From Terrimesophilobacter sp044464485 (lineage in GTDB: Bacteria > Actinomycetota > Actinomycetes > Actinomycetales > Microbacteriaceae): DNA of 29,106 nucleotides. Below the pieces are notes generated by a model that was not told where the DNA came from, ran no database searches, and saw only the letters and a list, made by a program, of their open reading frames with translations. The DNA lies in contig JBIQLG010000017.1 of NCBI GenBank assembly GCA_044464485.1, positions 1-29,106 on the forward strand, given 5' to 3'. Position numbers and translations under genes: made by a program. Shown here in pieces: positions 15,570-23,372 of this stretch. Every line of letters starts with the position of its first letter. The stretch's first letter is position 1.

Positions 15570-16661
15570 ATGGTTGACTCTCGCACCCACTTCCCCACGA
15601 TCGTGATCGGCGCCGGCCAGGCCGGGCTCGCGACCGGGTATTACCTCGCTGAGCGCGGCGAGGATTTCGTGATCCTGAACGCGGAGGCGCGCGTCGGCGA
15701 TGAGTGGCGCCGGCGGTGGGATTCGCTGCTGCTCTTCACTCCCGCGCGGCACTCTGCGTTGCCCGGGGTGCCGCATCCGGACCCGCGCGCGTTTCTGAGC
15801 AAGGACGAGATCGCCGACTACCTCGAGCGGTACGCGAAGAAGTTCGAACTGCCCGTGCGTCACGGCGTGACGGTTACGAGGGTCGCGCGGTCGGGTGAGG
15901 GTTTCACCGTCACGACGAGCGCCGGCGTGCTGACCGCCGACAGTGTCGTGGTGGCGACCGGTGCGACGACGACGCCTGCCGTGCCGGGTTTCGCGTCGGA
16001 GCTGGATGCGGACATCCGGCAGCTGCATTCGAGCGAGTACCGCAACCCGGATTCGGTGCCGCCTGGCACGGTGCTCGTGGTGGGTGCGGGGACGTCCGGC
16101 GCGGAGATCGCGCTCGAGCTGGCGGCGAGCCATCCGGTGTTCCTGGCCGGACGCCCGACGCCGCACATCCCGGATGTCCTGCTCGCGGTGGCCGGCGAAC
16201 TGTATTGGACGTTCATCTACCGTGTGCTCACGATTGCGACCCCGATCGGGCGCAAGGCCGGGCCGAAGATTCATTCGCGGGGTGGGCCGCTCATCCGGAT
16301 CTCGATGAAGCAGGTGAGGGCGGCGGGAGTGACGTTGTTGCCGCGCCTCACCGGCGCCGAGGGTGGCGCGCCGATTACGGAGGGCGTGAGCGTTCCGCGC
16401 CCCAGCACGGTGGTCTGGGCGACCGGATTCCGGCCTGGCCTGGAGTGGATCGAGGGTGTGCCACTGGATGCGGGTGGCCTGCCGGATGCGCCGCGCGGCG
16501 TGGTGGCGAGCATGCCCGGCCTGTTCTTCGTCGGGATGCCGTTCCAGTTCGGGCTCACCTCGCAGTTGCTCGGCGGGGTGGGGCGCGATGCCGGGTATGT
16601 GGCGGAGCGGGTTGCAGAGATGCTTCACAATTTGCTTCTTATAGGAACCCGCTACCCCTGA
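15570..16661 (+). CDS. FAD/NAD(P)-dependent flavin monooxygenase-like oxidoreductase
   Basis: A 363-residue flavoprotein of the flavin-containing monooxygenase / CzcO-like class. The N-terminal FAD Rossmann motif is VIGAGQAGLATGYYLAERG (residues 11-29), followed by VGDEWRRRWDSLLLFTPARHSALPG, typical for this group. A second nucleotide-binding motif VVGAGTSGAEIALEL near residue 171 binds NAD(P)H, and the ATGFRPGLEW motif near 286 is the conserved C-terminal FAD-side segment. The ATG at 15570 has AGGAGG six bases upstream; the longer open frame upstream is antisense to TetR. The last eleven residues (HNLLLIGTRYP) are encoded by AT-richer DNA unlike the rest and may be a tail acquired at an insertion boundary. 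The substrate is unknown. Confidence 0.88.
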   Translation: MVDSRTHFPTIVIGAGQAGLATGYYLAERGEDFVILNAEARVGDEWRRRWDSLLLFTPARHSALPGVPHPDPRAFLSKDEIADYLERYAKKFELPVRHGVTVTRVARSGEGFTVTTSAGVLTADSVVVATGATTTPAVPGFASELDADIRQLHSSEYRNPDSVPPGTVLVVGAGTSGAEIALELAASHPVFLAGRPTPHIPDVLLAVAGELYWTFIYRVLTIATPIGRKAGPKIHSRGGPLIRISMKQVRAAGVTLLPRLTGAEGGAPITEGVSVPRPSTVVWATGFRPGLEWIEGVPLDAGGLPDAPRGVVASMPGLFFVGMPFQFGLTSQLLGGVGRDAGYVAERVAEMLHNLLLIGTRYP

Positions 16662-17012
16662 TTTGTTGCAAGAACCGCGACTAATTTGCCAGGCTTGCCT
16701 TTTTCTGCTCGACGCGTCCGAAGTTGCCCAACCTGGCGCTTCCCGGGCGAGCCATCTCCGCATCTGCGAGACTCCCATGCTCGGGCAGGCGACGTTCTAA
16801 GTTCGTCACCTTGCAGTACGGGTGGCGGTCATGAATCGAATTGACCCCTGTTCGCACATTGGCGCCCAGTTCCCGGCCTCAGGCCCAAGTGGGCAAAAAG
16901 GCCTCCACACTTGATAGCCATCGCGTCGAAATAGATAATGGTTCGCCGATGTCCCCAACGTGTCCCTGCATCCAATTCAGCTGTTGTGGCGAGCGAGCTC
17001 AACCCGCTGGGA
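16662..17012. other. Non-coding left border of the imported island
   Basis: No convincing gene, RNA or repeat is seen in these 350 bases. Open frames on either strand are under 70 codons and have no recognisable domain. Base composition falls from the very GC-rich flavoprotein gene towards that of the island to the right. No clear direct repeats matching the right border were found by eye. Confidence 0.5.
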
Positions 17013-17019
17013 TTGACTT

Positions 17020-17064
17020 GTAGTTGCAACTATTGCAACTACTGACTAGAGTCTCATTGCAATG
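17020..17064. promoter_or_regulatory. TTGCAA operator cluster and promoter of the RHH-GHKL operon
   Basis: Positions 17020-17042 form a perfect palindrome with arms GTAGTTGC/GCAACTAC around a 7-base gap. A second perfect palindrome CATTGCAATG is at 17055-17064. The core TTGCAA occurs three times (17024, 17033, 17057). A promoter can be read as TTGCAA at 17024-17029, a 17-base spacer, and TAGAGT at 17047-17052. Binding at the repeats would cover this promoter. The DNA-binding protein encoded immediately downstream is the natural candidate to bind here. Confidence 0.65.
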
Positions 17065-17076
17065 ATTGGAGTTAGA

Positions 17077-17589
17077 GTGAATTATGAGATCGAGATAGAC
17101 GACGACGTCATGCGCCATCTGAAGCAGCACGCAGAGCCCTTTGAGGACACGCCAAATTCGGTTCTAAGGCGCCTCTTAATCGCTCAAAGTTCAACCCGCG
17201 CTTCAAATTCCAGCGAGAAACGCAGTCCTTCGAAATCGAGCACCCGTCAGCGACGAGAGAAGCGCAGCAACCGCGCGCCAGTAGGATCTCTTCTCCCAGA
17301 AGAGCGCTATGAGACGCCACTGTTGCGCGCAATCGCCAAACTGGGAGGCAAAGGAACGTATCGTGAAGTGCTTTCACTGGTGGAAGAGTATCTGACGCCC
17401 GAACTAACGGACCTTGACAAGCAATTGCTGTCCTCAGGGGGAGTGCGCTGGCACACACGCCTGCAGTTTGTTCGCCTCAGGTTGGTAGAGCGTGGATTGA
17501 TCCGCAAAGACTCGCCAAGAGGGGTCTGGGAACTGACCCCCGAAGGTATATCGCAAGCGGATAGCGCGGAGAGGGGTGACTCAAAGTGA
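17077..17589 (+). CDS. Ribbon-helix-helix plus Mrr_N-like winged-helix DNA-binding protein
   Basis: A 170-residue protein with two DNA-binding parts. Residues 1-37 (NYEIEIDDDVMRHLKQHAEPFEDTPNSVLRRLL) fit a ribbon-helix-helix or SeqA-N-like dimerisation arm. Residues 38-75 are a basic Ser/Arg linker. Residues 78-165 resemble the winged helix found at the N-terminus of Mrr-type restriction proteins (LGGKGTYREVLSLVEEYL ... RWHTRLQFVRLRLVERGLI ... GVWELTPEG). The GTG at 17077 is preferred because GGAG lies five bases upstream and the family usually begins at this point; an in-frame ATG at 17062 is possible. Its stop overlaps the start of the GHKL gene (GTGA). It is likely a repressor of, or DNA adaptor for, the ATPase. 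The winged-helix call is moderate. Confidence 0.72.
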   Translation: MNYEIEIDDDVMRHLKQHAEPFEDTPNSVLRRLLIAQSSTRASNSSEKRSPSKSSTRQRREKRSNRAPVGSLLPEERYETPLLRAIAKLGGKGTYREVLSLVEEYLTPELTDLDKQLLSSGGVRWHTRLQFVRLRLVERGLIRKDSPRGVWELTPEGISQADSAERGDSK

Positions 17590-19997
17590 ACCCAAGCGAA
17601 TTGTGCAACGCTCTCATGCGTGCAGACACAGAGGATGAAGTGGTGGAACTGCTAGAGTCCACCGGCTATTGGGACGACGTGAATGCCTGGCGTCCAATAA
17701 ATGACGACGAGAGCAACTTCTCGACTATCGGGAATCAGCAAAGCGATGCTATCTCTGCTCTCGCGGAGAAGATCATCAACAGCGTAGACGCCAGGCTCAT
17801 TCTCGCCTGCCGCAGAAGTCCAATGGATCCAGAGGCACACGACGCGCCCCAGTCAATGGAGGAAGCTGTGGAGCGCTTCTTTCGTGAAGGCGGTGCGGTT
17901 GGAGTTTCAGCCGGTCGAATTTCCGAATGGAGCGACAAGAAAATCACCGCCGAAGGCCGCCTGCTAACCCTCTCCGCCAGCGGCAATAAACCTGAAAGCG
18001 GAAGCGGGCGGCCGTCAATCACAATTGCCGATCAAGGTGAAGGCCAAACGCCGGACGCGTTCCCCGACACTTTCATGTCGCTTAAGAGGAGCAACAAGTT
18101 GAGGGTTCCTTTCGTACAGGGAAAGTTCAGCATGGGCGGCACCGGGGCCCTTCAGTTTGGTAGCCCTAAGTGGAATCTTCAACTTATTGTTAGCAAACGA
18201 GCGCCGGAGCTTCTGCCGCCCGGGACAACCGGGCGCGACTTAGAGTGGGGGTTCACGGTGGTGCGACGCGAGCGCCCCACGCATGGCAACCGAAGCTCGG
18301 TATATACGTACCTCGCGCCATTTGAGTCTCGCGGGGTCTTGTCCTTCGAAGCTGAAACCTGGCCGATCTTCCCCGAGAGTTCCGCCCGTGTCCGTGACCC
18401 CTACGCCCGCGAATCCGCGTTTGGCTCGCTCGTAAAGCTTTACGAGTATGACCTCCCTGGCAGCAAGTCGAATATCGTTCAGTCCGGCGGCGGCCTGCTT
18501 CGAAGGATTGAGACGGGGTTACCCCAACTAGCTTTGCCTGTGCGCCTCTACGAAATGCGCGATTACAAAGGTAAGGCAGAAAGTAGCTTCGCGACTAACG
18601 CTCTTGGTCTCGTGTTGCGTCTGGACCGCGACCGTGCGTCAAGCTTGGCCCCCGAGGCTCCTCTATCAGCCAGCGTGACTGTCGCCGGCAAAGCGATCCC
18701 GTTGCGAATCTACGTTTTCGCAAGTAAAGAGCGCGCCGGTGAGTACAGAGTTTCCCGACAGGGACTGGTGTTCGGGGTCAACGGGCAGGCCCATGGTTCG
18801 ATTTCGGTGGACCTCTTCACGAGAAAGCGCGTCGGTCTTGGTTATATTTCAGACTCACTTCTTGTCTACGCAGACTGTACCGCCATTGATGGGGATGTCC
18901 GCGAGAACCTCTTCATGAATTCCCGCGATCGGCTTCGCGAGGGTGCTCTCGCCAAGCAGCTTGAAGATGAAGTATCGGACGTACTCAGTCACCATCCAGT
19001 GCTGAGGCAGTTGAATTCCCGGCGACGCGCGCTTGCAATTGAAGACCAGTTGAGCGACGAGCGGCCCTTGGCGGACGCTTTGCGGGATATCGTTAGAAGC
19101 AACTCCACGCTCGCAAAACTTTTTAACTCTGGCTTCAAGTTGCCGTCGGCGTTCCAACCAGGTGGTCAAAGCGTTGGCACAGAAAAAGGCAAGTCGGCTC
19201 ACTTCATTGGCATACGCTACCCAACCTATTTTCGCGTTCGTGAACACAAGTCGGATGAACCCTATAGGCGTGATGCACAAGTTGGCCGACGGGCGCGAAT
19301 TACATTTGAAACCGATGCCGAGAACGGATACTTCATTCGCCCGATCGACCCCGGTTCCATTGAAATCCTGCGAGTAGTTGACAATCATGTCGAGGGTGTT
19401 CTCGCTGACTCAATCACGGGCCCATTTGATGGCATAGCCCACATTGCTTTCACCCTGCCTGCAGATTCGATGGTGGGAGAAATAGTGGTATTCAGAGTTT
19501 GCGTGACTGACAAGAGCAGATCTGACGCTATTACGGTCGATGTGGAACTGAAGGTGGTCGATTACGAACCGGGCGGTGGCGGCGGTAACGGAACTCGTCG
19601 AAAAAACCCGAATAGCGGAACCGGTAACCAAGGCGGTTCGGGACTTGCCCTTCCAAACGTAAAACGAGTCGCCGATGCTGAATGGGATCAATACGGGTTC
19701 GATGAGGAGACGGCCCTCACTATTGTGTCGAGCGAGGGCTATTTCGACTACTTCGTGAACATAGACAACAAGTTCCTTAAGATTGCCCAGAAAGACTCGA
19801 AGAACAGTGCGGTGCTGCTCGAGAATCAGTTCACCTACGGGCTTGTCCTCGTCGGAATCGCGATGGTTCACGACTTCGAGACTGGTGACGCCGAAGGCGG
19901 ACTCGAAGATTTGGTGGCAAAGGTGTCAAGGGCAATCGCACCAGTCCTGGTGCCTATGCTGCAGACAGTTGGCACACTTGGGACACGGGAGGCGTAG
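17586..19997 (+). CDS. GHKL-fold (Hsp90/MutL/MORC-like) ATPase, restriction/defence associated
   Basis: An 803-residue protein with an N-terminal Bergerat ATP-binding fold. The N box is ALAEKIINSVDA (E61, N65, D68), the G1 box ITIADQGEG (D149, G151, G153), and the G2 glycine loop SMGGTGALQFG (184-187). After the ATPase come a transducer-like region (to about 400), a region of about 400-560 with RENLFMNSRDRLREG, a beta-rich Ig-like stretch at about 560-680, a Gly-rich linker near 685-710, and a C-terminal helical domain. GHKL ATPases of this kind were described next to DNA methylases and endonucleases in the MutL/MORC study of restriction systems by Iyer, Abhiman and Aravind (2008). The start is GTG at 17586, coupled to the RHH gene by GTGA. 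A TTA codon occurs (RDLEW). It overlaps the methyltransferase gene tail to tail by 44 bases. Confidence 0.82.
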   Translation: MNPSELCNALMRADTEDEVVELLESTGYWDDVNAWRPINDDESNFSTIGNQQSDAISALAEKIINSVDARLILACRRSPMDPEAHDAPQSMEEAVERFFREGGAVGVSAGRISEWSDKKITAEGRLLTLSASGNKPESGSGRPSITIADQGEGQTPDAFPDTFMSLKRSNKLRVPFVQGKFSMGGTGALQFGSPKWNLQLIVSKRAPELLPPGTTGRDLEWGFTVVRRERPTHGNRSSVYTYLAPFESRGVLSFEAETWPIFPESSARVRDPYARESAFGSLVKLYEYDLPGSKSNIVQSGGGLLRRIETGLPQLALPVRLYEMRDYKGKAESSFATNALGLVLRLDRDRASSLAPEAPLSASVTVAGKAIPLRIYVFASKERAGEYRVSRQGLVFGVNGQAHGSISVDLFTRKRVGLGYISDSLLVYADCTAIDGDVRENLFMNSRDRLREGALAKQLEDEVSDVLSHHPVLRQLNSRRRALAIEDQLSDERPLADALRDIVRSNSTLAKLFNSGFKLPSAFQPGGQSVGTEKGKSAHFIGIRYPTYFRVREHKSDEPYRRDAQVGRRARITFETDAENGYFIRPIDPGSIEILRVVDNHVEGVLADSITGPFDGIAHIAFTLPADSMVGEIVVFRVCVTDKSRSDAITVDVELKVVDYEPGGGGGNGTRRKNPNSGTGNQGGSGLALPNVKRVADAEWDQYGFDEETALTIVSSEGYFDYFVNIDNKFLKIAQKDSKNSAVLLENQFTYGLVLVGIAMVHDFETGDAEGGLEDLVAKVSRAIAPVLVPMLQTVGTLGTREA

Positions 19998-21231
19998 CTG
20001 TGAGGGCGCTGTCACGCTGATGGAAGAGGACAACTTCTTGGGCCGTACCTTCGGCGATTGCGCTCCGATCGCCTGCGCGCGCCCACCATCGACGACGAGG
20101 TACTCGCCTCCACAATCGACCGTCATCGCTCGTAGCCGCCTCGGAAAAGGTGGATTCTTGTAGGCCCGCGCTCCTCATTGCCTCCAAGTAACGAGGCAAC
20201 TGCGTCCCGACGTCTGAAAAGCCCACTATCTGGACGATCCAAGTATGTTCATCAATCATTCTTGATATGTCTCTGAATGCTTCGCGAAGCTTCGCGAAGT
20301 ACAAATCCCCGGTCATATCGCTACGCGCGGACATTGTGTAGTGTGCTCGACCCCGCGGCATTGGAAGGTCAGCGATTGCATAGGGCAGTGAGGTTTCCAG
20401 TCGTCCTTGGAGTTTCCAATGGTGGTAGTTCATGTAGACACGAGGATACGGCGGCGAAGTCAACACCAGGCGCGGGGCCGGAGTTTCCGCCAATGCGGCA
20501 TGCGTTGACAAATCGGGTAGCCCCGCATCGAGAATTATCGTTCTTGCCGGCAAACCGGCTGGGTTTGCGCGGTCTGCTGCCCGGTATCGGCGGGTCGACT
20601 CGGCCGCCGCGGCCGCGGTCTGATGCGCGACAGTAGCAATCACTTCTTTGAAGTTGGTTGAACTCGGTATCTCCCCTCGCATATCGAGTGCCCATTGTGC
20701 CGCGCGAAGCAATGAGCAACGAGCAAGATCACGTGCCCTCGATTCGTCGATATGCGCAAGAGATTTCAATGCTGTCCCGACGTCATCGACAAGGTGTGCC
20801 CAGCGAGGGTCAGTCACATGCTCGATACCTTCAAAATCAAAACCTGTGCCGCGGCCAAGTTTCAACGAATTGGTAGCCCAATTCTCTACCGAGCGCAACT
20901 CCGTCCCCGAATATAACCTGGTCTTCACTCGACTCACGAAAGTTGCGAGTGGGTTGATGTCGGCGCCTATGCCTACCCGTCCCGCTAGACGGCACTCCAC
21001 AAGCGTTGTACCACCCCCGACAAAATAGTCGGCCACAACATCCCCCGGATTCGTGAAGGCATTCAAGCTGGCAGCGACAATAGATGGTGGAAACCGCGCT
21101 GGGTACCGGTAAAACTCATGAGGAGAATTCGTCCGGCGATTGCCTATCGAAACCGGCGTGGTATCCAGCGCAGCATCCCGCAACGCGGAGAGATCTAGCT
21201 GAAACTTTTCGGTCTCCCCCAGTACCTGCAT
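19954..21231 (-). CDS. DNA methyltransferase (TSPPY type, probable N4-cytosine)
   Basis: A 425-residue DNA methylase. Motif order is SAM motif first: DYFVGGGTTLVECRLAGRVGIGADINPLA (residues 68-96, with G72-G74 and D91), then the catalytic LTSPPYPRVYMNYHHW at 257-272. TSPPY is typical of N4-cytosine or some N6-adenine enzymes. The segment HEFYRYPARFPPSIV (38-52) is a common lead-in in the group. The target-recognition part is probably the 97-250 insert. The ATG at 21231 gives a domain-complete protein; the frame is open to 21435, but the added 68 residues are Arg/Trp-rich and doubtful. It faces away from the SRA-HNH gene and overlaps the 3' end of the GHKL gene. It presumably protects host DNA within the restriction system. 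Confidence 0.85.
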   Translation of the reverse strand: MQVLGETEKFQLDLSALRDAALDTTPVSIGNRRTNSPHEFYRYPARFPPSIVAASLNAFTNPGDVVADYFVGGGTTLVECRLAGRVGIGADINPLATFVSRVKTRLYSGTELRSVENWATNSLKLGRGTGFDFEGIEHVTDPRWAHLVDDVGTALKSLAHIDESRARDLARCSLLRAAQWALDMRGEIPSSTNFKEVIATVAHQTAAAAAESTRRYRAADRANPAGLPARTIILDAGLPDLSTHAALAETPAPRLVLTSPPYPRVYMNYHHWKLQGRLETSLPYAIADLPMPRGRAHYTMSARSDMTGDLYFAKLREAFRDISRMIDEHTWIVQIVGFSDVGTQLPRYLEAMRSAGLQESTFSEAATSDDGRLWRRVPRRRWWARAGDRSAIAEGTAQEVVLFHQRDSALTATPPVSQVCQLSAA

Positions 21232-21781
21232 GCTCGCACCATATCTGAGAAATAGCTCTAACCCGATGCACCTCGCCGTAGTCGCTGCAAATGAATACCG
21301 CGTAGCCTGAAGCCAAAGCCAGCGCATTCGCATTCGGAGCTGCGTGGACACTTTGGTACTACTACGGCACTTTGGCCTCCACGCCAATTCGCGGGATATC
21401 GGTTTCAACCATTGTTGTGACAAATAGGTCCGCAATACTAACTAAAGGTGGCCCGGCTGTCGTCCAATTGCACGTCCCTTCCAATGAGCGTCAATGGGCT
21501 TCACCTCCTGCAAAATAGACATGATCCAAGATTTTCTGCAAAACCAACCGACAGCGTCCGTTGATCGGGAGTCGCATTGCTAAAGAGGACCGCCCGCAGT
21601 GCCAGTCGAGTGGCCTTAGAAGCCACCGGCGTTTTGACGCTCACGCTCATCGGGCGCAAAAGCCAAGTTGGTTGCGAAGTTCTGGAGTGTTTCACTTACA
21701 ATTCGGCCGTGTCAACTGCGAACATACTTTTACGTGAGCCAATTGGCTTATCCAAGGGATAGCCTGGCGTCGGGAGGCACT
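21232..21781. other. Divergent intergenic region between methyltransferase and SRA-HNH endonuclease
   Basis: These 550 bases separate the two start codons and should hold both promoters. A TACAAT hexamer at 21697-21702 with TTGCGA at 21672-21677 (19-base spacing) is a weak plus-strand promoter candidate about 80 bases ahead of the endonuclease start. Open frames on both strands are short and show no domain. Part of 21232-21435 may still code for the methyltransferase N-terminus if the longer start is used. Confidence 0.45.
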
Positions 21782-22654
21782 TTGCCCAGGTTCTTTGGCA
21801 CTCCAGATGGAGTGAAGGTCGGCGATCTATTTGTTGATCGCCGAGAACTTCATGACGCAAACGTTCATCGCCCTCTTCAAGCTGGCATCTCCGGAGCGAA
21901 GCAGGAAGGCGCCGACTCGATCGTTGTGTCTGGTGGATACGTCGACGACCAGGACTACGGCGACTACATCATATACACGGGTCATGGTGGCCGCGACCCA
22001 GGTGCGACCAAGCAAACGAAACATCAGTCGGTCGATGCGACAGGCAACGCCGGGCTCATCACCAGCCAGGTCGAGGGACTCCCCGTCCGAGTTGTGCGAG
22101 GTGCCCACCGCACTAATCCGTATGCGCCGCCATCGGGATATCAATATGCAGGACTATTCCTAGTCACCGACTGGTGGGTTCAGACGGGGGCTGAACGGTT
22201 TGAGATCGTCCGTTTTCGACTGGATCGGATCCCAGAACAAGCCCATTTGTGGACAAAGGAAGATCCGGTCCCGGACCCCGCCTTTGCCACCACCACAATC
22301 TCCCGACGCATCCGCGATACGCAGCTCTCCCGCGAAGTCAAAGCTCTTTACGAACATCAGTGTCAGATTTGCGCAACTACGATCCCTGGGATTGGTGGCC
22401 GGTATTACTCAGAGGGCGCTCATGTGAAGCCACTCGGCAAACCCCATCTCGGGGCCGACGCGTTGAACAATCTTCTTTCGCTCTGCCCAAACCACCACAC
22501 ACAGCTCGACATTGGCGGAATGGTAATTCTGAACGACCTCACTGTGGCGAAGACAAGCGACCTTACGCCGTTCGCTGAACTGACCTTCCGCAAGAGTCAC
22601 AAACTGGAAATAGCCAACGTCGAGTATCACCGAGCGCAGTGGGGATTCGCTTAG
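21782..22654 (+). CDS. SRA (YDG)-HNH endonuclease, modification-dependent restriction type
   Basis: A 290-residue protein with an SRA/YDG base-flipping domain at about residues 3-150 (VGDLFVDRRELHDANVHRPLQAGISG, GADSIVVSGGY, DYIIYTGHGGRD, LPVRVVRG, YQYAGLFLVTDWW). An HNH nuclease domain follows at about 176-252. The zinc cysteines are C194, C197 and C235, catalytic-type histidines H214, H238 and H239, and asparagines N229/N230. SRA-HNH proteins such as TagI and ScoMcrA relatives cleave DNA bearing modified cytosine. The TTG at 21782 is chosen because GGGAGG lies four bases upstream and homologs begin with the same PxxFG segment; the ATG at 21668 would add 38 unrelated residues. Its stop overlaps that of the Nudix gene by four bases, convergently. 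Confidence 0.87.
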   Translation: MPRFFGTPDGVKVGDLFVDRRELHDANVHRPLQAGISGAKQEGADSIVVSGGYVDDQDYGDYIIYTGHGGRDPGATKQTKHQSVDATGNAGLITSQVEGLPVRVVRGAHRTNPYAPPSGYQYAGLFLVTDWWVQTGAERFEIVRFRLDRIPEQAHLWTKEDPVPDPAFATTTISRRIRDTQLSREVKALYEHQCQICATTIPGIGGRYYSEGAHVKPLGKPHLGADALNNLLSLCPNHHTQLDIGGMVILNDLTVAKTSDLTPFAELTFRKSHKLEIANVEYHRAQWGFA

Positions 22655-23133
22655 CTTTCGACCCAGTCTGTCGATTCGACGGACTCGCCATCTTTGCCAA
22701 ACGTAAATGTTGCGACGACGCGCTGTCCTCGCAAGGCACTCGGCAACCACTTCTTCGCGTCATCCCACATCTCGTCGAGTGGTATGGCGTTTAATGAATG
22801 CCACTCGGGATCGAGCTCAACAGACGGCTTCGGGTCTCCGTCCCATCGGCGACAGACAAACGCCCACGACCTTTGGCTCCACTCGGTGCGATGAGGGAAC
22901 GGATACGTTAATTCACCAATGAGCTCAAGAGAATCGACATCGACGACTACGCCGACCTCTTCAGCAACCTCACGCACGACAGCTTGGACCGGGGACTCAC
23001 CACGTTCGAGCTTGCCGCCTGGCCCAACAAGCTTTCCCTTGCCCAGTCCCGTCAGCTTTCGACCAAGCAGGACTTCGGCCCCATGGGCAGTCTCCCGAAT
23101 CAGGTAGCAGACACAGACTTCGGGCAGAACCAT
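22651..23133 (-). CDS. Nudix hydrolase (MutT/MTH1-like)
   Basis: A 160-residue Nudix protein. The box reads GGKLERGESPVQAVVREVAEEVGV, preceded by VLLGRKLTGLGKGKLVGPG, a combination seen in oxidised-purine nucleoside triphosphatases of the MTH1 type and close 8-oxo-dGTP diphosphatases. It likely hydrolyses 8-oxo-dGTP or a similar nucleotide. The ATG at 23133 (MVLPEVCVCYLI) gives the usual family N-terminus; an ATG at 23166 would add 11 residues. It runs against the SRA-HNH gene. Whether it belongs to the restriction system or is a passenger in the island is not clear. Confidence 0.9.
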   Translation of the reverse strand: MVLPEVCVCYLIRETAHGAEVLLGRKLTGLGKGKLVGPGGKLERGESPVQAVVREVAEEVGVVVDVDSLELIGELTYPFPHRTEWSQRSWAFVCRRWDGDPKPSVELDPEWHSLNAIPLDEMWDDAKKWLPSALRGQRVVATFTFGKDGESVESTDWVES

Positions 23134-23372
23134 GAGAAAAGCGTATCTGCGATGACTAGCAACCATGCAGCCCCAGGGACAACAACAACTATCCCCATCG
23201 ACCCGCTCAACCTGAGTGGGTCGAGTGGCACCCTCGCCCTAAGCGCTCAGGAACGTACGCGCTCGGGGCGCTGGGGTCGCTCGGGCGTCTTTCTTGGCGG
23301 AGCCCGTTGCCGCGATATCCGGGCTCTCGGCTATCTTGAGGGCGAGCGGCCTCCGACTAGCGAACGGGAAAG

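Noticed and set aside
21668..21781. ATG start for the SRA-HNH gene
   Set aside because: The extra 38 residues precede the SRA domain without similarity to it; TTG at 21782 has a ribosome site and fits the family N-terminus.
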